This document shows, one piece after another, positions 15,771-25,345 of a stretch of DNA of 34,985 bases (within the stretch, counting starts at the first letter, position 1; the number at the start of each line of letters is the position of its first letter). The notes below the pieces were generated by a model. The model did not search any database. It was not told the DNA's origin and worked only from the letters and a program-made list of their open reading frames with translations. The position numbers and the translations under genes are program-made. The DNA is taken from positions 1-34,985 of the forward strand of contig CAZUZD010000025.1 in the NCBI GenBank assembly GCA_964624465.1. The letters are read 5' to 3'. This DNA comes from CAZUZD01 sp964624465. Its GTDB lineage: Bacteria > Planctomycetota > Planctomycetia > Isosphaerales > Isosphaeraceae.

Positions 15771-16598
15771 ATGTTAAGATTTGTCACATTTGTTGATGGG
15801 TCGAACCTGGACGGGGTTCTGAAGCACCTGAATCTCCGGGTGGACGATTACGGCGCCTTCTACCGGTACATCTTCGACCAGAGCGTGCACGACTGGGGCA
15901 AGACCTTCGCCGAGGGGTCGCCCTGGCCGGCGGCGCAGCACTCGCGGATCTACTGGTACGTTGTCGGCAAGATGGACGAGTGGGACCTCAACGACCCGAA
16001 GGCCGAGCACCGGCTCCGGAGCCGTTTCGAGCTGAACCCGCGGACCCGCGACAGCTACATCGAGGATGTGCTCCGCCGCAACCCGGACTGTCCCCTGGAG
16101 CGCCGGCTCGATGAGGCCTGGTCGCTCTGCTTCGCCGAGACCCGCGAGTGGTACGACGGCAAGCGCCGGGCCCTCGAGCGGAAGAAGCGGTTCTATCACG
16201 GGGTGCAGGCCGCGACCGACTTCGTCGAGATCCGCCAGGAGGGTCACTGGAAGGTCGACCTGCTGCACCACTCGCTCAACGAGAAGGGTCTCGACGTCAG
16301 CCTCGCCGTCGACATGATCGCCCTGCTGGATACCTACGACGTGGCGCTCCTGATCTCGGGAGATGCCGACGGCATTCCCGGCATCAACTACGTGAAGAAC
16401 CGGGCCAAGCACGTCGGGGTCGTGGAGTTCCGCCGCGGCTCGCCCACGGAGTTCGCGGGCAAGGGATCCTCCTCCCGCCTCAAGATCGCGGCCGACTTCG
16501 TCGTCCAGGTCTACGAGTCGGACCTGCTCCGACGCAACCTGGCCTACCGTTCCGAGACCGATTACGGCGCAACCCCGGTCGGGGAGTTCAGCTACTGA
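15771..16598 (+). CDS. NYN-domain (PIN-like) putative ribonuclease
   Basis: A 275-residue protein with AAGGAGAC before its ATG. It opens with the NYN motif F-V-D-G-S-N-L (residues 7-13; D9 and N12 are likely metal-site residues). The second half carries the conserved acidic stretch VDLLHHSLNEKGLDVSLAVD followed by L-L-I-S-G-D-A-D-G-I-P, the LabA/DUF88-like catalytic core of metal-dependent RNA nucleases. A 100-residue insertion between the first strand and the core is rich in charged residues (E-W-Y-D-G-K-R-R-A-L-E-R-K-K). No membrane segment is seen. It sits between purL and purQ, and its TGA overlaps the purQ ATG (TGATG), so the two are translationally coupled. A role in RNA turnover is a family inference; a link to purine synthesis is unknown. 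Confidence 0.82.
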   Translation: MLRFVTFVDGSNLDGVLKHLNLRVDDYGAFYRYIFDQSVHDWGKTFAEGSPWPAAQHSRIYWYVVGKMDEWDLNDPKAEHRLRSRFELNPRTRDSYIEDVLRRNPDCPLERRLDEAWSLCFAETREWYDGKRRALERKKRFYHGVQAATDFVEIRQEGHWKVDLLHHSLNEKGLDVSLAVDMIALLDTYDVALLISGDADGIPGINYVKNRAKHVGVVEFRRGSPTEFAGKGSSSRLKIAADFVVQVYESDLLRRNLAYRSETDYGATPVGEFSY

Positions 16599-17368
16599 TG
16601 GCCAGCCCCAAGGTCCTGATCCTCAAGGCCCCCGGCACCAACTGCGACGAGGAGACCTCGGCCGCATGGACCCTCGCCGGGGCCCACGCCGAGATCCGGC
16701 ACATCGCCGGCGTGCTCGAAGCGCCCGAGGCGATCGACGCATTCCAGATCCTCACCATCCCCGGCGGGTTCTCGTACGGCGACGACCTGGGCGCGGGCCG
16801 GATCCTGGCGCTGGAGATCCAGTCTCGGCTGGACGACGCGATCGCCCGGCTGGTCGATCGCGGCGGCCTGGTGCTGGGCATCTGCAACGGCTTCCAGGTG
16901 CTCGTCAAATCGGGCTGGCTGCCCGGCGGCCCGCAGCGGGGCCGGGTCACGCTCGCCTGGAACGAGTCGGGCCACTTCGAGGATCGTTGGGTTCGACTGG
17001 GCCCGCTCGCCGGCCGGACCCCGTTCCTGTCCGACGGCGCGCCCATTGAACTGCCCTCCGCCCACGGGGAGGGTCGATTCCTGCCCGCCGAGCCCGCCGT
17101 CCTCGATGAGCTCGAGGGGAACGGTCAGCTCGTGCTGAGGTACCTCGACGCCGGCGGCCAGGCGACGGAGGTTTACCCGACCAATCCCAACGGATCGCGC
17201 GGCGGCGTCGCCGGCGTCTGCGACCCGACGGGTCAGATCTTCGGGCTGATGCCGCACCCGGAGCGGAACATCCTGACCTGGCATCACCCGCGCTGGACTC
17301 GCGAGCCTCGACCCGATCACGGCGATGGCCTTCGACTGTTCCAGAACGCCTGCCGACACTTCGCCTGA
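16598..17368 (+). CDS. purQ: Phosphoribosylformylglycinamidine synthase, glutaminase subunit PurQ
   Basis: A 256-residue class I glutamine amidotransferase that hydrolyses glutamine and feeds ammonia to PurL. The start is ATG 16598, overlapping the NYN stop codon. The frame is open for 150 codons before it, but these are a shadow of the NYN gene. Hallmarks are V-L-I-L-K-A-P-G-T-N-C-D-E-E-T at the N-terminus, T-I-P-G-G-F-S-Y-G-D-D-L, the nucleophile cysteine in G-I-C-N-G-F-Q (about residue 94) and the C-terminal catalytic H in M-P-H-P-E-R-N. The length is that of the PurS/L/Q-type subunit. It closes the rightward purL-NYN-purQ group, and a large hairpin follows at 17454-17489. Confidence 0.94.
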   Translation: MASPKVLILKAPGTNCDEETSAAWTLAGAHAEIRHIAGVLEAPEAIDAFQILTIPGGFSYGDDLGAGRILALEIQSRLDDAIARLVDRGGLVLGICNGFQVLVKSGWLPGGPQRGRVTLAWNESGHFEDRWVRLGPLAGRTPFLSDGAPIELPSAHGEGRFLPAEPAVLDELEGNGQLVLRYLDAGGQATEVYPTNPNGSRGGVAGVCDPTGQIFGLMPHPERNILTWHHPRWTREPRPDHGDGLRLFQNACRHFA

Positions 17369-17453
17369 ACCCGACCGGCCGACTCGCGGCCGTTGCCGAC
17401 GCCGGCACCTGAGGAGCTGGGTCGGGCCAGGGTCGTCCGGCCCCGAATGCCAC

Positions 17454-17489
17454 GCGGCCCTCGCCTGACCGGAGTCAGGCGAGGGCCGC
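17454..17489. terminator. 16-bp perfect hairpin between convergent purQ and spoVG
   Basis: Bases 17454-17469 pair without mismatch with 17474-17489 across a CGGA loop. It lies 86 bases after purQ and 34 bases beyond the spoVG stop, between two converging genes, so it may act in both directions. Neither side has a long T-run (TGTGTTG to the right). Confidence 0.7.
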
Positions 17490-17522
17490 ATGTGTTGCGC
17501 AGGTCTGCGGTGAGCGACCCGA

Positions 17523-18161
17523 TCAGAGGCCGGCGCCGAAGCCCGGAGTCGCCTCGCGAACCGGGGCGGTTTGCCCCTCGACCTCCTTGCGGGTGCCGGC
17601 GTGCGGGCCGCGGATCACCGAGCCGCGGGTGTGCTGGGTGTGGCTCCGCAGCGGGCCACGACGCAGCGGCGGGTCGTTCTCGTTCCGGGGCGCCCCCCCG
17701 GGTAGAGCGGTCTCGTAGGGGTTGAAGTCGAACTCGCCGCCGTCCAGGTCGTCGTACCGGGAGACGTAACCCGGCAGCTTGGCGCGCTCCAGCTCATCGG
17801 CGTAGGAGGCGAGCACCGCACCCTGGATCTTCTCACGGCAGCCGGAGTTGATCGGGTGGGCGATGTCGGCGTGCAGCTTGGCGCGGCCCTCGGCGTCGCG
17901 GATCGCCCGGTTCTCGTCGAGCCGGGTGCCACACTGGTTGCAGAACCGCGAGCGGAGGTGGTTCTTGGTGCCGCAGTGCGGGCACCGATCGGTCAGTTTC
18001 CGCGACGGCATCGCGACGAAGAAGCCCTTGGCACCCTCGATGATCTTCAAGTCACGGACGACGAACATGTCATCGAAGGTGATGCTGCAGAAGGCCTGCA
18101 GGCGCTCATTGCTGCCGGAGTTGTCTTCCATGAGCTTGATGCGAACTTCGGTGATCTCCAC
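17523..18161 (-). CDS. spoVG: SpoVG-family regulator with zinc-ribbon insert and long C-terminal tail
   Basis: A 212-residue protein from GTG 18161, with AAAGGAG at an 8-base spacer. The SpoVG fold is split. Residues 1-53 give the start (M-E-I-T-E-V-R-I, A-F-C-S-I-T-F-D-D-M-F-V-V-R-D-L, G-F-F-V-A-M-P-S). A CPHC...CNQC zinc ribbon (four Cys, about residues 60-78) and linker are inserted. The family sequence resumes as D-I-A-H-P-I-N-S with R-E-K-I-Q-G-A-V-L near residues 99-118. The final ~80 residues are Pro/Arg/Gly-rich and probably disordered. SpoVG is a site-specific DNA/RNA-binding regulator of about 90-100 residues elsewhere. The ispE-spoVG neighbourhood resembles that of Bacillus, where the two genes are also close. 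The insert would add a second nucleic-acid- or protein-binding surface. Confidence 0.88.
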   Translation of the reverse strand: MEITEVRIKLMEDNSGSNERLQAFCSITFDDMFVVRDLKIIEGAKGFFVAMPSRKLTDRCPHCGTKNHLRSRFCNQCGTRLDENRAIRDAEGRAKLHADIAHPINSGCREKIQGAVLASYADELERAKLPGYVSRYDDLDGGEFDFNPYETALPGGAPRNENDPPLRRGPLRSHTQHTRGSVIRGPHAGTRKEVEGQTAPVREATPGFGAGL

Positions 18162-18194
18162 GGCCGGTACTCCTTTACGCGAAGCGGGGTGGTC

Positions 18195-19073
18195 TCAAGG
18201 TCTGCAAGCCACCACTCGGACCCGTCCTAGTCCAAGTGTCTCGAGCTGTCGCGCGGCCATCAGAGCCGCGTCGCGGTCACGGGCCAGGCCGAAGTAGGCC
18301 GAGCCGCTCCCGCTCATCAGGCACCCGTCCAGCGACGGGCTCAGGGACATCAGGGCGTCGCGGACCCGGCACAGGTCCGGGGCAATCCGCTCGGCCGCCG
18401 ACTGGAGGCGATTGAAGAGCTGCCTCCCCAACGCGATGCGGTCTCCTCGGTCCCAGGCCTCCAACAACGGTTCGATGCTTCGCGGCACTTCGGGCACGCT
18501 CACCCCGCCGTAGACGGTCGCGGTGCTGACGCCAAACGGCGGGCTGACGAGGACGAAGTGGTAGGTGTGCTTCAGGCCGATCGGGGTCACCCGTTCGCCG
18601 CGGCCGCGGCAGACCGCCGCCGGACGATGGAAGAAGAAGTTCAGGTCGCTCCCCAGCGTGGCGGCGATCTCGTCGAGGTCGCCCTGCGGGAGATCCAGGC
18701 CCCAGAGCCGGTTCAGCGCCAGCAGCGTCGTCGCGGCGTCGCTCGAGCCGCCCGCCAGTCCGGCCCCCATCGGGATGGCCTTCTCGACGTGGACCGAGGC
18801 GCCCCGGTCGATGCCCGCTCGCTCCCGGAGCCGCTGGGCGGCCCGCACGATCAGGTTGTCGGTCCCGGTCGGAAGTGTCGGGTCATTCGACGCGACTTCG
18901 AGGATTCCTCTGTCGTTGGTCTGGATCTGGAGCCGGTCGTACAGGTCGACGCTGACCATCAAGGACTCGAGCTCGTGGTAGCCGTCAGGGCGCTTCGCGA
19001 GCAGCTCCAGGTACAGGTTGAGCTTCGCCGGGGCAAGGTATTCCGCGGTGTCGGGCCGGCCGGTGGCACTCAT
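18195..19073 (-). CDS. ispE: 4-diphosphocytidyl-2-C-methyl-D-erythritol kinase
   Basis: A 292-residue GHMP-family kinase of the MEP (non-mevalonate) isoprenoid pathway, phosphorylating CDP-methylerythritol with ATP. The substrate-end motif A-P-A-K-L-N-L-Y-L-E-L (K18 region) with R-P-D-G-Y-H-E-L is present. The ATP loop P-M-G-A-G-L-A-G-G-S-S-D-A-A lies near residues 101-114 and the C-terminal G-S-G-S-A-Y-F-G near residue 260. The length is standard. It stands 33 bases before spoVG, so the pair is likely one transcript, from the promoter candidate at 19243-19273. Confidence 0.95.
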   Translation of the reverse strand: MSATGRPDTAEYLAPAKLNLYLELLAKRPDGYHELESLMVSVDLYDRLQIQTNDRGILEVASNDPTLPTGTDNLIVRAAQRLRERAGIDRGASVHVEKAIPMGAGLAGGSSDAATTLLALNRLWGLDLPQGDLDEIAATLGSDLNFFFHRPAAVCRGRGERVTPIGLKHTYHFVLVSPPFGVSTATVYGGVSVPEVPRSIEPLLEAWDRGDRIALGRQLFNRLQSAAERIAPDLCRVRDALMSLSPSLDGCLMSGSGSAYFGLARDRDAALMAARQLETLGLGRVRVVACRP

Positions 19074-19242
19074 GAGGGATGGTCCAACGGCCGGATCGGT
19101 CCGGGGCTCGCCAGCAGGAGATCACAACCGGCCGGTCGCAGGTCGACGTCGAGTCAGCGGCCCCGGGCGGGGACCGTCGCGGCGCGGCTCAGGGAGTCGT
19201 CTCGCAGCGGGCGTGGTTGTATCCCTGGTCCCGGATCGTCGC

Positions 19243-19273
19243 AATATGGAAATTTGACAAAATGGATTGTCAA
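19243..19273 (-). promoter_or_regulatory. Candidate promoter of ispE-spoVG in an AT-rich inverted repeat
   Basis: On the reverse strand a perfect TTGACA (19268-19273) is followed after 19 bases by CATATT (19243-19248). The leader to ispE would be about 160 bases. The same patch carries TTGACA on the forward strand (19254-19259), so the AAATTTGACA/TGTCAATTT arms form an inverted repeat that could also bind a regulator. It is the most AT-rich stretch in this part of the window. Confidence 0.42.
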
Positions 19274-19326
19274 TTTGGCCCAACGAGGGCCACTCAAGCC
19301 AAATCCAATTCAGACGTTGCGACGAT

Positions 19327-19896
19327 TCACCTGGGGCCGCCCTGGCCTCGCAACCGGCGGGCAAAGGCGACCAGGTCGGCCACGTCGCGGGTCTGATTGG
19401 CCTGTTGGCAGCAGGCGATCAGGCCCTCGATGGCGTCATAGACCGGTCGGTTGGCCGGATGATCGTCGGGCAAGATCCCCCGGAACCCGGGCGGAAACGC
19501 TCGCTCGACCAGCTCGAGGACGTAGCCAAAGTGCCCCTGGGCCAGGCTCCGGTCGCGGTGCAGCTCCAGCGCCAGCTGCCCGAGCGCCACGTGGACCCCG
19601 AGGTGCTCGCGGCACTCGGACAGGATGTCCCGGAACAGATCCTGGGCAAGCTCCGGGTCCCCGGACCGCCAGGCCTCGATGGCGTCCTCATAGTCGAGGC
19701 TCAGCTCCTCGACCCCCTGCGGGTGAACCAGCGCGAACAGCTCGTGTCGGGGTTCGAGCGGGCGCACGCCGATCGGGCCCGGACGCCACACTCGCGGGCC
19801 CGGCAGCCCCAGGGCCGGGTCCCGCGGTAGCTTCCGCCGGGCCGGAGGCCGGGGCGGCTTCGAGGGGCGCTGCGGTCGTCGTTCCGGATCGTTCAT
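19327..19896 (-). CDS. Hypothetical TPR-like helical protein
   Basis: A 189-residue protein from ATG 19896; the frame extends upstream but is Pro/Arg filler. The first 60 residues are basic and proline-rich (P-Q-R-P-S-K-P-P-R-P-P-A-R-R-K), probably unstructured. Residues about 65-185 are all-helical, with small-large patterns (for example YEDAIEAWRSGDPELAQDLF, then VALGQLALELHRDRSLAQGH) similar to tetratricopeptide repeats. Such folds mediate protein-protein contacts. I cannot name a family or partner. It is divergent from the archease gene (160-base spacer) and lies about 250 bases upstream of ispE on the same strand. Confidence 0.65.
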   Translation of the reverse strand: MNDPERRPQRPSKPPRPPARRKLPRDPALGLPGPRVWRPGPIGVRPLEPRHELFALVHPQGVEELSLDYEDAIEAWRSGDPELAQDLFRDILSECREHLGVHVALGQLALELHRDRSLAQGHFGYVLELVERAFPPGFRGILPDDHPANRPVYDAIEGLIACCQQANQTRDVADLVAFARRLRGQGGPR

Positions 19897-20056
19897 GGGC
19901 GGCGCTTCCAGAGAGGACGGAGGGCGGGGCGTGCACGGGTCGGGTTGGCAGTCAGGAACCGGGCCGGAGCCTTGCCGTCGGGGACGCAGGAGTGACAATG
20001 CAGGAAGCGGACCGGGGTTTCCGGCCCGACGAGCGATCGGTCAGGGGCAGACGGAC

Positions 20057-20479
20057 ATGGGAACCCTCGAACTCTTCGATCATACGGCCGACGTCGGCAT
20101 GCGGGTCGGGGCCGATTCCCTGGCCGACCTGTTTGCCACCGCGGCGACCGGCCTCTATGCGTACATCGTCGCAAATCCCGAGTCGATCGTCGGGCGGGAG
20201 CACCAGGAGCTGGCGCTCTCGGCCGACCATCCGGCCGGACTGCTGGTGGCCTGGCTCAACGAGCTGATCTTCCGGTTCGAGACCAAGCACTGGCTGGGGC
20301 ATCGCTTTGAGGTCGAGCTGTCGCCCGATGGCCGATCCCTGACGGCCCGCCTCCACGGGGAACCGCTCGACCGTGAGCGTCACGAGTTGGACCACGAGGT
20401 CAAGGCGGCGACCCTGCACGCGGCAGCCTTGACCGAAACGGGACGGCGGTGGCATGCCGAGGTGATCCTCGACATCTGA
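20057..20479 (+). CDS. Archease
   Basis: A 140-residue protein of the archease family, with the signature F-D-H-T-A-D-V-G-M-R-V near the N-terminus and the internal L-V-A-W-L-N-E-L-I-F-R-F-E. The C-terminal H-E-L-D-H-E-V-K-A-A-T-L-H-A and a terminal W-H-A-E-V-I-L-D-I are also present. D and H residues there bind calcium. Archease activates the RNA ligase RtcB by helping its guanylylation, in tRNA splicing or RNA repair. The start at ATG 20057 matches the family start; the open frame before it has no family similarity. No rtcB gene is in the window. The gene is convergent with pfkB, with 40 bases between. Confidence 0.88.
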   Translation: MGTLELFDHTADVGMRVGADSLADLFATAATGLYAYIVANPESIVGREHQELALSADHPAGLLVAWLNELIFRFETKHWLGHRFEVELSPDGRSLTARLHGEPLDRERHELDHEVKAATLHAAALTETGRRWHAEVILDI

Positions 20480-20519
20480 GTGACCGGACTGATGGCAGCA
20501 GGTCGCCCCGTGCCCCGGC

Positions 20520-21491
20520 TCAGAGCCGACGCGTCGGCAGATCGTGAGCCGCCAGGAAGGCCTCGGCCTCCTGGCGGTTGAAGACGCCGGTGGTCGTGCC
20601 GACCGAGCGGACGCAGCTGGCGCCGAGGGCGCTGGCGAGCCGCAGGCAATCGAGCTCGTCGCGGCCGTCGAGCAGGCCGGCGATGTAGCCCGCATCGAAG
20701 GCGTCACCGCCGCCGGAGCCGTCGACGTAGGCGACCGGGTAGGTCCCGAGCCAGAGGCGGTGGGCGTCGGAGACCGCGATGGCCCCCTCGCCGCCCATCG
20801 TGACCACGACCCGCCCGGCGCCCAGTTGCCGGAACGCGTCGGCCTGCCGCACCGGGTCGGTCTCTCCGAGGATCAGCGTGGCCTCGTCGGTATTGGGCAG
20901 GAACACGTCGGTCTCGCGGAGCACGGGCGTGAGCTTGGCCAGGTAGTCGGCGCGGCCGGGACAGGCGACGTCGAGCACGGTGGTCGTGCCCGCGCGACGG
21001 AGCCGAGCGAACCGATCGGCGAGGGCCTCGGCATCGAGGTTCGGCAGGATCAGATAGCCACCCAGGTACAGGATGCGGGGTGGCGTCTTGATGGCGGCGT
21101 CGAGGTCGTGGATCGACAGGCCACGATTGGCGCCGAAGGTGTGGACGAAGCGGCGATCCTGGCCCTTCACGTTGACGATCAGCGTCTGGCTGGTGGCGTG
21201 CTCGGGGTCCACCGAGAGGGCCCGGACATCGACGCCGGAGGCAGCCAGGGTCTCGGCCACGAACCGTCCGAAGACGTCATTGCCCACCCGACCGCAGACG
21301 GCCGACCGCACCCCGAGCCGGGCGAGGTCGACCGCGGCGTTGGCGGCACAACCGCCGAGGCTGAGGATCAGCTCATCGGCGGTGACCAGCTCACCGGCGG
21401 CCGGCAGGTGGCTGATCGGGGTCGACAGGTGATCCGCGACCACGACCCCGGTGCAGACGACCGGGACCTCGGCGGCAGCAGGCTCGGGCAT
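20520..21491 (-). CDS. PfkB-family carbohydrate kinase
   Basis: A 323-residue ribokinase-like sugar or nucleoside kinase. The first signature G-G-C-A-A-N-A-A-V-D-L-A-R-L-G is at about residues 46-60. The second, D-G-S-G-G-G-D-A-F-D-A-G-Y (catalytic Asp in the G-G-D), lies near residue 265. The lid and substrate strands (C-T-G-V-V-V-A-D-H, R-V-G-N-D-V-F-G) fit the family. I use ATG 21491; a GTG six codons upstream is possible. The sugar is not decided by sequence. It lies 76 bases after ftsH and is probably the last gene of the trxB-ftsH-pfkB group. Confidence 0.86.
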   Translation of the reverse strand: MPEPAAAEVPVVCTGVVVADHLSTPISHLPAAGELVTADELILSLGGCAANAAVDLARLGVRSAVCGRVGNDVFGRFVAETLAASGVDVRALSVDPEHATSQTLIVNVKGQDRRFVHTFGANRGLSIHDLDAAIKTPPRILYLGGYLILPNLDAEALADRFARLRRAGTTTVLDVACPGRADYLAKLTPVLRETDVFLPNTDEATLILGETDPVRQADAFRQLGAGRVVVTMGGEGAIAVSDAHRLWLGTYPVAYVDGSGGGDAFDAGYIAGLLDGRDELDCLRLASALGASCVRSVGTTTGVFNRQEAEAFLAAHDLPTRRL

Positions 21492-21567
21492 GGAACAGTT
21501 CCGTCGCACAGTCGGCGGGTGGGAGAGTGCCGGCCTGGCGTCGGCCGGCCAGCATGTGCGTTCGCGA

Positions 21568-23580
<2,013 letters not shown>

Positions 23581-23785
23581 GATCTCCGATCCTGCTTCGC
23601 GGCCCGCCGGCGCGGACGGCTTCGAGAGAGTGGGGGCTTGCGAGGCGACGAATTCCGGACGCGCGGTTTGAAGACGATCAGGGCGGGGAAATCAACCCGA
23701 GGTCAGCCCCCGGGATCTCAACCGCCTCGCCACCCCGGGCCACGCCGCGCGGGAGTGGGGTGTGGATGGAGTGGGGGATCGGGCC

Positions 23786-24817
23786 TCAGTGGGAGCCGCC
23801 GTGGACTTCCAGCCAGCGCTCGCAGTCGATCGCCGCGGCGCAGCCCGAGCCGGCCGCGGTGATCGCCTGGCGATAGTGGGTGTCGACCACGTCACCGCAC
23901 CCGAACACGCCCGGCACGCTGGTGGCGCTGCCGAAATTGGGGAACGCCGCCACGGCTACCCCCTCGGGCGCATCGTGGTCCTGCCAGGCCATCGCGGTGC
24001 GGGTCAGCAGGTACCCCGAGCGGTTGGTGGCGAGCTGCCCCTCGAAGACCTTGGTGTTCGGCACATGGCCGATCGCCAGGAACACGCCGTCGAGCGGCAG
24101 GAACGAGCGGTTGCCCGTCACCGTGTCGAGCAGGTTCACACCCTTGAGCTGCTTGTGCGGCTCGGTGACGCCTTCGAGGGACTCGATGGTGCTGTTCCAG
24201 GCGTAAGCGATCTTCGGGTTTGACTTGAGCCGGTCCTGCATGATCTTCGAGGCCCGCAGGCTGTCGCGGCGGTGAATCAGCGTCACCTTGGAGGCGAACC
24301 GGGTCAGGAAGGTGGCTTCCTCGATGGCCGAGTCGCCACCGCCAACGACGGCAATTTCCTTGCCTCGGTAGAGCGCCCCGTCGCAGGTGGCACAGGTGCT
24401 CACGCCGTCCCCCTTGAACGGGCCCTCGATGCCCAGCCAGCGGGCCGAGGCGCCGGTGGCCACGATCAGGGCGTCGCAGGTGTACTCGGCCGTGGTCCCG
24501 CTGGTCGGGTCGCCGCTGGGGTCGTCGGTGGTCCGCACGATGAACGGCCGCTTGGAGAGATCGACCGAGTAGGCCGTCTCCCACCGGGTCTCGGCGCCGA
24601 ACCGCTGGGCCTGCTTGCGCATGAGCTCCATCAGTTCGGGTCCCATGATCCCTTCGGGGAAACCTGGGAAATTGTCGACCGAGGTCGTGAGCGTGAGCTG
24701 GCCGCCCGGCTCCTTGCCCTCGAGGACCAGCGGGGCGAGGTTGGCACGCGCCGTGTAGAGCGCGGCGGTCAAACCCGCCGACCCGGAACCGACGACGACC
24801 ACGGCGTGATGCGACAT
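23786..24817 (-). CDS. trxB: Thioredoxin reductase
   Basis: A 343-residue FAD/NADPH enzyme that reduces thioredoxin. The N-terminal FAD motif V-V-V-G-S-G-S-A-G-L (7-16) and G-G-Q-L follow the ATG at 24817. A second ATG directly before it (24820) is equally possible. The redox pair is C142-A-T-C145, and the NADPH motif G-G-G-D-S-A-I-E-E lies near residue 160. The C-terminal F-G-C-G-D-V-V-D and Y-R-Q-A-I-T-A-A-G-S-G-C-A-A-A are standard. A loop about residues 98-110 is slightly longer than usual (D-D-P-S-G-D-P-T-S-G). It heads a leftward group with ftsH (205-base gap) and has a good promoter candidate upstream. Confidence 0.95.
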   Translation of the reverse strand: MSHHAVVVVGSGSAGLTAALYTARANLAPLVLEGKEPGGQLTLTTSVDNFPGFPEGIMGPELMELMRKQAQRFGAETRWETAYSVDLSKRPFIVRTTDDPSGDPTSGTTAEYTCDALIVATGASARWLGIEGPFKGDGVSTCATCDGALYRGKEIAVVGGGDSAIEEATFLTRFASKVTLIHRRDSLRASKIMQDRLKSNPKIAYAWNSTIESLEGVTEPHKQLKGVNLLDTVTGNRSFLPLDGVFLAIGHVPNTKVFEGQLATNRSGYLLTRTAMAWQDHDAPEGVAVAAFPNFGSATSVPGVFGCGDVVDTHYRQAITAAGSGCAAAIDCERWLEVHGGSH

Positions 24818-24882
24818 CATGGCCTCTGGACAACCGACCGAGCAATCGATGGCGGCGGCACTTCCGACCGCGAGCATGCCAC

Positions 24883-24911
24883 ATTATCGACAGCTCGGGG
24901 GGAAAAGCCAA
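24883..24911 (-). promoter_or_regulatory. Promoter of trxB (TTGGCT-17-GATAAT)
   Basis: On the reverse strand TTGGCT (24906-24911) and GATAAT (24883-24888) are spaced by 17 bases. This is the best sigma-70-like pair in the window (four and five of six matches). The predicted start would leave a leader of about 60 bases before trxB. Confidence 0.55.
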
Positions 24912-25108
24912 CCCGGCGCCCACCAGTTCCCCAGCCCGCCTGGCCGGTCGGAGGGTCCAACGGCCGCCAGCCGGCGGAACTTGACCTAGGCTTCGGGGGA
25001 AGCGCCGGTTCGGGACGGCCCGCACCGGCTCTGCCGGGTGGTCGAGTCGACCCTCCGGCCCCAGACGTCACGCCGCCACGGCCCACCGCCACGCCAGGAG
25101 GCACCAGG

Positions 25109-25345
25109 ATGCTGGTCTTGACCCGCAAGCTGATGGAGAAACTGTACATCGGCGATGAAATCTGCCTGACCATCGTCCGGCTCGAAGCCGGCCAGGTCCG
25201 GCTCGGGATCGAGGCACCCCGGCACGTCTCGGTCGTCCGGGCCGAGCTCCGTCGTCATGCCGCCCCGGTGCGGCTGGCCATCGGCGACGACCCGGACCCT
25301 AGCTCTCCCGGAACCGATATCCCACGCCCCGGACCGTCTCGATGA
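25109..25345 (+). CDS. csrA: Carbon storage regulator CsrA
   Basis: A 78-residue RNA-binding dimer that blocks or stabilises mRNAs by binding GGA sites. The start M-L-V-L-T-R-K-L-M-E-K, the G-D-E-I-C-L-T-I-V-R strand, V-R-L-G-I-E-A-P and the RNA-binding V-S-V-V-R-A-E-L (R45) are all present. AGGAGG precedes the ATG by about 7 bases. The open frame extends 279 codons upstream, but only this part matches. The C-terminus is longer than usual, with a Pro/Asp-rich end. Its last 47 bases overlap the 3' end of the converging phoB. It is divergent from trxB across a 291-base spacer. No flagellar genes, a frequent neighbour of csrA, are present here. Confidence 0.92.
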   Translation: MLVLTRKLMEKLYIGDEICLTIVRLEAGQVRLGIEAPRHVSVVRAELRRHAAPVRLAIGDDPDPSSPGTDIPRPGPSR

